From assembly GCA_047618115.1 (NCBI GenBank), contig JBLHKV010000064.1, forward strand, positions 1-15,637: a stretch of DNA of 15,637 nt, read 5' to 3'. A program made the position numbers and the translations under genes. The notes below the pieces were generated by a model. The model was given only the letters and a program-made list of their open reading frames with translations. It ran no database searches and was not told where the DNA came from. The DNA comes from CALJGI01 sp047618115. GTDB taxonomy: Bacteria > Pseudomonadota > Gammaproteobacteria > Pseudomonadales > Halieaceae. Position 1 is the first letter of the stretch. Every line of letters starts with the position of its first letter. Below, in pieces: positions 1 through 6,875 of the stretch.

Positions 1-573
1 TTGGACTTTGTGGTATGCCAGGGTTCAGAGGGCGGTGGACACGCCGGAGAAGTTACCTCGCTGGTGTTATGGCCGCAGATGGTCGACGCGGTGGCGCCAT
101 TGCCGGTTCTCGCTGCGGGCGGGATAGGCGACGGACGCCAGATTCTAGCCGCGATGAGCATGGGTGTCGAAGGTGTCTGGATGGGTTCTATGTGGTTGAA
201 CTCTACGGAGGCTGCGGCAGAACCTGCACAACGGCAGTCCTACATGAATGCATCGTCCGAGGACACAGTGCGCTCTCGTTCCTTTACCGGAAAAACGGCG
301 CGAATGCTGAAAAATGAGTGGACCGAAGCCTGGGAGCGGACCGACACTCCAGATGCACTGCCAATGCCACTACAAGGTTATCTGACGTTTGATGCCGTGC
401 GTCGGACCCACCGTTATGCCGGTAGCGGCGACTGTCAAAAGGTGGCCTTCAACCCAATTGGGCAGGTGGTTGGTCAGATCAATGAAATTGAGTCTTGCCG
501 CGATATCATGTTCAGATTGCTTACCGAGTACAGCGATGCTCTGGAACACATCAACTCGATCACACCTGATTAA
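1..573 (+). CDS. Nitronate monooxygenase / 2-nitropropane dioxygenase-family FMN oxidoreductase, C-terminal part (5' cut by window)
   Basis: The visible 190 residues match the second half of the NMO/NPD family, flavin-dependent TIM-barrel enzymes that oxidise alkyl nitronates or related substrates in the cytoplasm. Seen directly: CQGSEGGGHAG (about residues 6-16), the segment that normally carries the catalytic-pocket His and Gly residues; VLAAGGIGDGRQI (about 36-48), the phosphate-binding strand and loop that holds FMN; and a C-terminal block with SRSFTGKTARML and PMPLQGYL, typical of the longer NMO subgroup. The reading frame is open at base 1, so the TTG there is very probably an internal Leu codon and not a start; roughly the N-terminal half is missing. 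It ends at TAA 571-573, 56 bp before the convergent HD-GYP gene, with no convincing terminator between them. The true substrate is unknown: many family members are annotated as nitronate monooxygenase without proof. Confidence 0.85.
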   Translation: MDFVVCQGSEGGGHAGEVTSLVLWPQMVDAVAPLPVLAAGGIGDGRQILAAMSMGVEGVWMGSMWLNSTEAAAEPAQRQSYMNASSEDTVRSRSFTGKTARMLKNEWTEAWERTDTPDALPMPLQGYLTFDAVRRTHRYAGSGDCQKVAFNPIGQVVGQINEIESCRDIMFRLLTEYSDALEHINSITPD

Positions 574-629
574 TCGCTATGCTCTGGATTCTGGTAATCA
601 GGGTGCACGTTGAGGCTGGACTTCGTGGA

Positions 630-2384
630 TCACAGGTAGTCTGCGATATTAATCTCGTCAATCTGGGCAGGTTTTAAAAATTTGTTGGCGTAGTCTAGAT
701 ACACACCCGACTCGAGAAACAGTCGGAACAGCTCAGGGTCGAGGTGAGCGTCTTTTACCATAAAGGACATGATTTTGATGCTGGCGGAAAGCGTCTTGGG
801 TTGTTTATAGGGTCGGTCGGCAGCGGTTAGTGCCTCAAACACATCGGCAATGGCCATGATCCTGGCCGGCACTGACATTTCCTCGCCTTTCAGTCCTTTG
901 GGGTATCCGGTCCCATCCATTTTTTCGTGGTGGCCGCCGGCTATTTCTGGAATCCGCTGGAGGTGTTTCGGAAACGGCAGGTTTTCGAGCATGACAATAG
1001 TTTGGACGATGTGGTCGTTGATCTTGAACCTTTCTTCTGCGGTTAAGGTCCCGCGCGCAATAGCCAGATTGTATATTTCACCTTTATTGAATTTATGCTC
1101 GGGCACCTCGAATTTAAAGCCGTATTCATTATCGGGGTCGGCCGAGTGAGTGACTGTATCGTGTTCAAAGATGTGCTCCACCTTGTCTGCCAGTAGGAAT
1201 TCCCGACAGGGAAGACTACTCGCTGGTCCCCTTTCTTTTCGGTCTAATTCCTCCCGAGCTATGCCAACACGATCGTCCAGAGTGCGGGTCCAGGTGGTTT
1301 TGGCTATCTGTTTCATCCGGTCGATCAACGCGTCGTCCATAAACTCGCCACCCACATTACAGTCGGCAATGAAATAGTAGTCTTCATCGATTCGTGCCAG
1401 TGTTTCTGCGAGTGTTTCTCTAAGTGAGTCTGCATCACCCCCTGCAATGATTTTTTCCTGACATGCGACAACAGCCTCCAGCTTGACCACTTCAAAGCGG
1501 GTGCGAACTTCGTGGATACGATCGGTGATCGTCTCCAGCTTGGTAGCTTTGTCCACCACGTACTCCGGGGTTGTAACCTTGCCACAGTCGTGGAGCCACG
1601 CTCCAATATGCAGCTCGTACCACTCTTCCTCGGTGAGGTCGAAGTCCGTAAAAGGTGCCTGTTTGGTTTCGCAGGCAGCTTTCGTCAGCATCTCCGTGAG
1701 TTCGGGGACCCGTTGGCAGTGGCCGCCCGTGTAGGGGGATTTGGCGTCCACCGCGCTGGCAAGTAATTCGATGATTGATTCGAGCAGATTTTTCTGTGCT
1801 TCTATGAGAATGGCGTTATCGAGCGCGACCGCGGCCTGTGATGCAAGCGCTTCGATCAGAGGTTGAATGTCGCTGGAAAAAGACACCACTTCACCAGAAT
1901 ACTCATCGATGGAATTGAGTAACTGTAAGACCCCGATGACTTCGTTGACGCTGTTCTTCAGTGGGACAGACAGCAACGATTTGGAACGGTAGTTATTACC
2001 CTCGTCGAATTTTTTTGTGCCAGAAAAGTCGAATTTATCGGAATTGTAGGCATCTTCAATATTAATGGTTTTGCCAGTCAGCGCCGAATAGGAGGCAACG
2101 TTACTCTTGTTGGGGTGTTTGTTTTCGTCGTACATGGGTACCAGCCCCATGGTTACTTCCACTCCGGTTGTGCCCCCTGCGGCGATGCTAAGGGAGTCCG
2201 TACGGACGATCTCGAATTTGAGCTTATCGTCCTTGGTGCGGAGGTACAAAGTGCCGCCATCGGCATTGCCAATGTCCTTGGCCTCGAGCAATATGCGTTC
2301 CATTAGGCTATTAGTATCTTTCTCTGCAGACAGCGCGATGCCGATATCGATCAGTCTTTTGAACGAAGTCTGGTCCGTTGACAT
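630..2384 (-). CDS. GAF domain plus HD-GYP phosphodiesterase-type signalling protein with an insertion in the HD-GYP domain
   Basis: Predicted cytoplasmic sensor and cyclic-dinucleotide phosphodiesterase of 584 residues. A GAF domain spans about residues 10-190 and contains SLLSVPLKN and VIGVLQLLN, typical of GAF cores. The HD-GYP domain follows: HDCGK (His265-Asp266), a downstream metal-ligand region INDHI (about 455-459), the signature HHEKMDGTGYP (about 485-495) and ADVFEALTAADRPYK. All signature metal ligands appear present, so c-di-GMP (or cGAMP) hydrolysis is plausible. The HD and GYP motifs are about 220 residues apart rather than the usual 60 or so, because of an insertion at about residues 285-440 rich in charged, helix-forming sequence. 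The ATG at 2384 is chosen because it has a strong Shine-Dalgarno sequence, AGGGAG, 6 nt upstream; an in-frame TTG at 2417 would add 11 residues but lacks support. No membrane segments are seen. It is divergent from the PhyH gene. Confidence 0.9.
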   Translation of the reverse strand: MSTDQTSFKRLIDIGIALSAEKDTNSLMERILLEAKDIGNADGGTLYLRTKDDKLKFEIVRTDSLSIAAGGTTGVEVTMGLVPMYDENKHPNKSNVASYSALTGKTINIEDAYNSDKFDFSGTKKFDEGNNYRSKSLLSVPLKNSVNEVIGVLQLLNSIDEYSGEVVSFSSDIQPLIEALASQAAVALDNAILIEAQKNLLESIIELLASAVDAKSPYTGGHCQRVPELTEMLTKAACETKQAPFTDFDLTEEEWYELHIGAWLHDCGKVTTPEYVVDKATKLETITDRIHEVRTRFEVVKLEAVVACQEKIIAGGDADSLRETLAETLARIDEDYYFIADCNVGGEFMDDALIDRMKQIAKTTWTRTLDDRVGIAREELDRKERGPASSLPCREFLLADKVEHIFEHDTVTHSADPDNEYGFKFEVPEHKFNKGEIYNLAIARGTLTAEERFKINDHIVQTIVMLENLPFPKHLQRIPEIAGGHHEKMDGTGYPKGLKGEEMSVPARIMAIADVFEALTAADRPYKQPKTLSASIKIMSFMVKDAHLDPELFRLFLESGVYLDYANKFLKPAQIDEINIADYL

Positions 2385-2538
2385 GTGTATCTCCCTTTGT
2401 GCTATGCCTGATGCCAAAGTAAAAACATTGCCATGTTAGCAGTTAGCTGCGGAGGCAACTAGCGTTGCCAGAGCCTAAATTATACGGAATGGGTGACGAA
2501 AATTGTCTCTCTGGCTTCGATTCGATTACCATAGAGCC
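2385..2538. promoter_or_regulatory. Divergent intergenic region between HD-GYP and PhyH genes
   Basis: These 154 bp must hold both 5' control regions. Seen: a ribosome binding site AGGGAG for the leftward gene, and two neighbouring small inverted repeats near the middle (GCAG-TTAG-CTGC at 2439-2450 and GGCAAC-TAGC-GTTGCC at 2454-2469). No pair of -35/-10 boxes with good spacing was found for either direction, so promoter positions are not assigned. Confidence 0.5.
2454..2469. repeat. Perfect 6-bp inverted repeat, possible operator
   Basis: GGCAAC and GTTGCC are separated by TAGC. It lies between the two divergent start codons, 70 bp from each (70 bp to the HD-GYP ATG and 70 bp to the PhyH ATG). 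The symmetry could be a regulator binding site or a small RNA hairpin; there is no T-tract after it on either strand, so it is not a standard terminator. A repeat this short can occur by chance. Confidence 0.35.
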
Positions 2539-3378
2539 ATGCTGGATGCCTCCCAAAAAGATCAGTTTGAGCGACAGGGCTACCTTGTACTGCCGGACGT
2601 TGTGTCCGAGGCGGATCTGGAGTCGATTCGCGGCTCGGCTGCGGAACTGATTGACGCCTTCGATATAGATAATAATCGCAGCGTATTTACAACTGGTGAT
2701 AAGGATGAGGGCCGCGACAGCTACTTTTTGGAGTCTGCTGAGCGGGTTCACTGCTTTCTCGAGGAAGAGGCTCTGGACGAGCAGGGTAATTTGTTGAAAC
2801 CCAAAGCTCTGGCTATCAATAAGATCGGGCATGCAATGCACGACCTTGTCCCTGCTTTCACACACTTTTGCCGGCTGCCCATTTTTGCGGAGCTATTTCG
2901 CGATCTGGGCTATACAGCGCCGAAACTTTGGCAATCCATGTATATTTTTAAACAGCCCAAAATTGGCGGAGAGGTGCGTTGGCACCAGGATGCCAGTTAT
3001 CTCAATTGCGGAAACTCACGCCTGACGGGGTTGTGGCTGGCCCTGGAGGATGCTCACCAGGATAATGGTTGTCTTTGGGTCAATCCCGGTGGCCATCGTT
3101 CACCACTGAGGGAAATATTTCAGGTGCAGCCAGGTTCTGATGAAGGCAATTTGAGAGCTCTGGACCCCGAACCGTGGCCAGATCACAGTGAGGCTGTGGC
3201 GCTGGAGGTCAGCGCTGGGAGCCTGGTATTATTTGATGGCTTTATGCCGCACTACAGCTCACCTAATCGTTCCAGTCAATCACGACAGGCCTTTACCATG
3301 CATGTCACCGAGGTCGACGCACCTTGGTCAGCAGAAAATTGGCTGCAACGACGCAATCTTCCGGACTTTCTACTTTAG
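2539..3378 (+). CDS. Phytanoyl-CoA dioxygenase (PhyH/PHYHD1)-family Fe(II)/2-oxoglutarate oxygenase
   Basis: A soluble 279-residue protein with the double-stranded beta-helix fold of PhyH-type dioxygenases, which hydroxylate a substrate while decarboxylating 2-oxoglutarate. The iron-binding triad is visible: His149 and Asp151 in RWHQDASY and His238 in FMPHYSSPNRS, with Arg249 (QSRQAF) as the likely 2-oxoglutarate-binding residue. The N-terminal FERQGYLVLPDVVS and the conserved GLWLALEDAHQDNGCLWVNPG also fit, and overall it most resembles the PHYHD1 branch. The start chosen is ATG at 2539, which begins the family's usual N-terminus (MLDASQKDQF); an upstream in-frame TTG at 2503 would add 12 atypical residues. 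The ribosome binding site is weak (ATAGAG). Its stop codon overlaps that of the convergent hydrolase gene. The substrate is unknown; lipid, amino acid or secondary-metabolite hydroxylation are all known in the family. Confidence 0.88.
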   Translation: MLDASQKDQFERQGYLVLPDVVSEADLESIRGSAAELIDAFDIDNNRSVFTTGDKDEGRDSYFLESAERVHCFLEEEALDEQGNLLKPKALAINKIGHAMHDLVPAFTHFCRLPIFAELFRDLGYTAPKLWQSMYIFKQPKIGGEVRWHQDASYLNCGNSRLTGLWLALEDAHQDNGCLWVNPGGHRSPLREIFQVQPGSDEGNLRALDPEPWPDHSEAVALEVSAGSLVLFDGFMPHYSSPNRSSQSRQAFTMHVTEVDAPWSAENWLQRRNLPDFLL

Positions 3379-4751
3379 GGGCTTTGTTCCCCGTCTGGCA
3401 TCGCGCGGTGCCACTCCATGCCGATTGCCGTCCAATTCGGGAAGCCGCGCCAATAGTTGGGGTCCTCCCTATCGGTACGCGGTGATTCGTTAGAAACTGT
3501 AGACAGATTTAAATAGCGGCTGTAGCGCTCTGTATCACCCAGCAAGTACTTCCCCAGGAATGCCGTCACAAAATGTTGATTGATATTGTTCAGTCGTCGA
3601 TTATCCCAGGCCGGTTCCTGATAGTGCGCATATTCACGCGGATATAGATTTGCCAGCGGTGGAGCCGGATTTGGGGCCACCTCATGAATGGCGCTTTGAT
3701 AGATTAAAAGGTGACGCTCTGAGTTGATGGCGTTCTCAAACACCCATTTGGATGCGGCCAGACCCGTCGTCTGGTCCTGTGCGCCCACAACGATCAAACT
3801 GGGAATCGTCAGATTTTTGATACCCTCGGCATCCCATGCACCAGGTGGCCCGTAAGGTGCAAAGGCAATAACTACCTTTATCCGCTTATCGAGCATAGCC
3901 TCGTATTCGGGATTTCCGGCCTGCAAGGTGGTGAGATGACCACCGGGGACACCACCGGGAAAGTTGACGGCTCCCGCGCTGGCGCCAACCCCTGCTGCAC
4001 TGAGGACGCCGTAGCCGCCCATTGAGTAGCCGATAATGGCGGTTTTGTCGACGTCGACCAGACCTGACAAGAATGATGCCGCTGTTTGGTTTTCGCTAGC
4101 CATGGTATCAATGGCAAAATTTATATCTCTAGGTCTATTCACCAGAGTGCTTGAAAAGGCTGTGGCGTCGGCGTGGGTAGAATCTGTGTGGTCGATGGCA
4201 ACAACCACATAGCCCTTGGAGGCCAGGTTCTCGGTAAGCCAGGTCATTATCACACGGGAGCCGGAATAGCCGTGAGACACAACAACCAAGGGGAATGGTT
4301 CGCCGTCGGCGACAGCTTGAGCGTTTCGCGTCGCTCTGCCGCTAAACTCGAAGGGAAGGTTGGGCCGATCGGGGTTATTTGATCCGTGACCCAAAACATC
4401 GCGGTAGGTTGTTATTTGTCGCTCGTGCTCTCCCAGCGTTGCCGGGTACCACACCTCCATGGTTAAGGGTCGATCATAGCGAGGGTTGGGAGTCGCTTCG
4501 CTGTAGTTAAGAATATCCAGTTGATCGGGGTTGAAGAGATGAAGGGTACGTACCCCAACCCTATAGTTACCCCGAGTCGCCAGTTCAGGAGCATCGGCGC
4601 GCATATCGCCGTAAAAAAAATCGGATTCTCGTAACTGTGAACAACCGTTTTCTCCTTCGGTAACGTGTTCATGAACGGCTCCACATTCGTGCACCGCCAG
4701 CGCTGTTCCAGGAGCTAGAAGCAGAAGTAGAAGAGTTAAGATGGACCGCAT
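3375..4751 (-). CDS. Exported alpha/beta hydrolase (COG4188-like predicted dienelactone hydrolase / PAF-acetylhydrolase-like)
   Basis: A 458-residue secreted or periplasmic serine hydrolase. The N-terminus is a clear Sec signal peptide: MRSILTLLLLLLAPGTALA, with cleavage likely after residue 19. The mature protein has an N-terminal beta-rich segment with LTMEVWYPA, a hallmark of this hydrolase group, an oxyanion-hole motif SHGYSGSR (about 159-166), the nucleophile elbow GYSMGG with Ser243, a probable acid Asp326 in VVGAQDQTTG and a probable His356 in SAIHEVAP. The order Ser-Asp-His and the spacing fit the fold. Four Cys residues lie in or near the first 40 residues, two in the mature part (23 and 37), which could form a disulfide outside the cytoplasm. 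The ATG at 4751 is the start that gives the signal peptide; the ribosome binding site is weak. Substrate is not predictable; esterase or lipase-like activity on small or lipid esters is the likely class. Confidence 0.85.
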   Translation of the reverse strand: MRSILTLLLLLLAPGTALAVHECGAVHEHVTEGENGCSQLRESDFFYGDMRADAPELATRGNYRVGVRTLHLFNPDQLDILNYSEATPNPRYDRPLTMEVWYPATLGEHERQITTYRDVLGHGSNNPDRPNLPFEFSGRATRNAQAVADGEPFPLVVVSHGYSGSRVIMTWLTENLASKGYVVVAIDHTDSTHADATAFSSTLVNRPRDINFAIDTMASENQTAASFLSGLVDVDKTAIIGYSMGGYGVLSAAGVGASAGAVNFPGGVPGGHLTTLQAGNPEYEAMLDKRIKVVIAFAPYGPPGAWDAEGIKNLTIPSLIVVGAQDQTTGLAASKWVFENAINSERHLLIYQSAIHEVAPNPAPPLANLYPREYAHYQEPAWDNRRLNNINQHFVTAFLGKYLLGDTERYSRYLNLSTVSNESPRTDREDPNYWRGFPNWTAIGMEWHRAMPDGEQSP

Positions 4752-5093
4752 AGTTATGTCTCGTAGGGTGTGGTGCGACGCAAGAGCTTAGCACCAATGG
4801 CGGTGTTGGAGAAAGTTTGGCTAGCCGGCCGTTATTTTGTTTGATGTATTGCAACTAGATTGTAACTTTCCTTCTCGCCAGCTAAACTTTCCGTCACACA
4901 CAATTGAATATGGAGGCTCCGGTGCAAGCAATTGCATATACATGTGTATTCAGTTACGCATATACCTTTGGAGACTGTGGCGAAGCGCAATTTTGTTTGT
5001 TTTATTAAACGCACAGATTCGCTGACTCGCAAATACTAAACCCTGTCTGGTGATCATCTGTGCTGATTTAAAAATTGTGCACACAGGTGACTT
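4752..5093. promoter_or_regulatory. 342-bp divergent intergenic region with paired direct repeats upstream of the ABC-F gene
   Basis: No gene is supported here; overlapping short ORFs on both strands lack family features. The region must contain promoters for the exported hydrolase (leftward) and the ABC-F ATPase (rightward). Seen: three pairs of short direct repeats, AACTTTCC at 4864-4871 and 4885-4892 (21 bp apart), CAATTGAATAT at 4901-4911 and CAATTGCATAT at 4929-4939 (28 bp apart), and GCATATAC at 4934-4941 and 4958-4965 (24 bp apart); a palindrome GGCTAGCC at 4819-4826; and an A+T-rich stretch at 4990-5008. No well-spaced sigma-70 promoter could be placed. Close to the ABC-F start, CTGTG at 5058-5062 can pair with CACAG at 5082-5086. 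Confidence 0.5.
5085..5090 (+). promoter_or_regulatory. Shine-Dalgarno site of the ABC-F gene
   Basis: AGGTGA lies 3 nt before ATG 5094 and supports that start. Its first two bases fall in CACAG, which could pair with CTGTG at 5058-5062, and an 8-bp palindrome TGTGCACA sits directly upstream at 5076-5083. Partial masking of the ribosome binding site is possible but unproven. Confidence 0.55.
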
Positions 5094-6824
5094 ATGTCTT
5101 ATATCTCCGCAATAGATCTATCCTTTCAGATTGGCGCCAAGCCACTTTTTGAACAAATGTCCTTCCATATTAACCCCAGCGATAGAATTGGCCTGGTTGG
5201 GCACAATGGCTGTGGGAAATCTACGCTGATCCGATTGCTGGCCGAGGCGGAGACGGTGGATTCCGGGAGGTTGTTCCGCCAGCGTGGCTTGAAAGTGGGA
5301 ATAGTCGAGCAATTTCTTCCGGCGGAGATTGAAAATTCAGCGGTTATTGACGTCATTGCGGCATGCCTGCCTCGCGAGGAACGGCTCACAGAAGCGTACC
5401 GGGTAGAGGCCCTGTTAGAGCAACTTGGATTTGTCCCTGAACTGTCCAAAAGAGCCATGAACCGGCTTAGCGGGGGTGAAAAAAACTTGGTGCTCTTTGC
5501 CCGGGCTATTATTCAGAACCCCGAGTTACTATTGCTGGATGAACCCGGTAACCACATGGACTCGAAGGCGATGTTCTATTTGAAGCGCTATTTGAGCCGG
5601 GCCGAGACACCGGCGTTTTTGATGATCTCTCACGATCGCGATCTATTGGATTCCGTTACCGATCGAACACTCTGGCTGAGAGATGAGCGTTGCTATAGCT
5701 TTAGTCAGCCCTACTCACTCGCCAGGGATGCACTCCAGGCGCAGGATGAAGCGGCCAGGAGGACCCGGGAGGTCGAAGATAAGGAAATCAAGCAGCTCAA
5801 AACAAGTGCCAAGCGGCTGGCAAACTGGGGAAAGGTATACGACAACGAAGACCTGGCCCGGAAGGCCAAGTCTATGGAAAAACGTGTCGAAAAACTTGAA
5901 GCTGATGTGACATTTGTCAGTCGTGGGTCGGGATTGAAGCTGGCGGTCGATGCCGAATTACTGAAGTCAAAACAACTGTTCGTGTTTGAAAACGAGACAA
6001 TTGACAGCCCGGATGGGAAGGCTCTCTTCGGGGTGGAGGAACTGCAGTTCAGACCTGGAGACAGGGTTGCGCTGTTGGGGCTGAATGGAGTGGGCAAGTC
6101 GAGTTGTATCAAGGCGTTGTTGGCCAATCATCGAAAGGACAGCGGGGAACAGACAGCGACACGATTCAATCCCAATGTCCGAATTGGTTACTTTGATCAG
6201 GAACTGACGCAGTTTGAGGCATCCGTCGCGATCACCGACTGGATTCGTGATCATTGCAAGGCCTCGGAAGAGGCGATCAAGCGCACGCTAATTAATTGGG
6301 GCTTTCCCTATGCTGAGCACCAGCGCCGCGTGAACGTGCTCAGTGGTGGCGAACGCGCCCGATTGCTGCTTTTGACGTTTCAATTGGACCAACCCAATCT
6401 GCTCATTATGGACGAACCGACCAACCATATCGATTTGCAAGGCAAAGAGGCGCTGGAAAAGGATTTGGTAAGTGAGGGCATGTCACTTCTATTTACCAGC
6501 CATGATCGACGCTTTATTGAGACTATCGCAACCCGTTTCTGGTGGATACGAGGCGGGCAATTGGTAGAAATACACGACCCTGAGCCGTTTTTCTCCACTA
6601 TGATCGCCGATGAGTTATCCGGCGAAATTACTACTGACCTACAGGTATTGGACGACTCTACCGAGACCGGTAGGGACAGCGATGAAAGTGCAGTGCTGGA
6701 GAGAATCTGTGATCTGGAACGGTTGATCGAACAGGATATGGCGAGAAAGCCAAAATTTCAGAAGCCGAAAAAGCGATTGGGATGGCAGGGGGAACTCGCA
6801 GAACTGATGCAGTCCATAGACTGA
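5094..6824 (+). CDS. ABC-F family ATPase (ribosome-associated type), two ABC domains in one chain
   Basis: A 576-residue soluble protein with two ATP-binding cassettes and no membrane segments, the layout of ABC-F factors that act on ribosomes (EttA, Uup, YbiT, YheS and resistance relatives). Domain 1: Walker A GHNGCGKST (36-44), signature LSGGE (125-129), Walker B LLLLDE (145-150), switch His in ISHDRD. The linker, about residues 205-290, is charged and helical and includes KEIKQLKTSAKRLANWGK, where the P-site-interacting linker sits in this family. Domain 2: Walker A GLNGVGKSS (329-337), LSGGE (416-420), LLIMDEP, then DEPTNHID, and TSHDRR. Both catalytic Glu residues are present. In domain 1 the usual DEPTNHLD reads DEPGNHMD. 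A short charged C-terminal tail has KPKFQKPKKR. It cannot be assigned to a named E. coli paralogue by eye; translation factor or antibiotic protection are both possible. Confidence 0.9.
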   Translation: MSYISAIDLSFQIGAKPLFEQMSFHINPSDRIGLVGHNGCGKSTLIRLLAEAETVDSGRLFRQRGLKVGIVEQFLPAEIENSAVIDVIAACLPREERLTEAYRVEALLEQLGFVPELSKRAMNRLSGGEKNLVLFARAIIQNPELLLLDEPGNHMDSKAMFYLKRYLSRAETPAFLMISHDRDLLDSVTDRTLWLRDERCYSFSQPYSLARDALQAQDEAARRTREVEDKEIKQLKTSAKRLANWGKVYDNEDLARKAKSMEKRVEKLEADVTFVSRGSGLKLAVDAELLKSKQLFVFENETIDSPDGKALFGVEELQFRPGDRVALLGLNGVGKSSCIKALLANHRKDSGEQTATRFNPNVRIGYFDQELTQFEASVAITDWIRDHCKASEEAIKRTLINWGFPYAEHQRRVNVLSGGERARLLLLTFQLDQPNLLIMDEPTNHIDLQGKEALEKDLVSEGMSLLFTSHDRRFIETIATRFWWIRGGQLVEIHDPEPFFSTMIADELSGEITTDLQVLDDSTETGRDSDESAVLERICDLERLIEQDMARKPKFQKPKKRLGWQGELAELMQSID

Positions 6825-6875
6825 CAATTTTTTCGGAAAAGTGTACTTCGCTTCGAGTTCAACTGAACCAGTCAT

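Noticed and set aside
1..3. TTG at the first base as the start of the NMO-type gene
   Set aside because: The sequence there is mid-domain for the family, just before the catalytic loop, so the gene extends leftwards beyond the window.
574..629. Possible terminator between the NMO-type gene and the HD-GYP gene
   Set aside because: The only fold, around 583-601, needs a bulge, has about 6 bp and lacks a T-run on either strand.
2443..2865. Open frame of 140 codons antisense to the PhyH gene
   Set aside because: It covers the oxygenase N-terminus and the divergent control region and has no recognisable domain or start signal.
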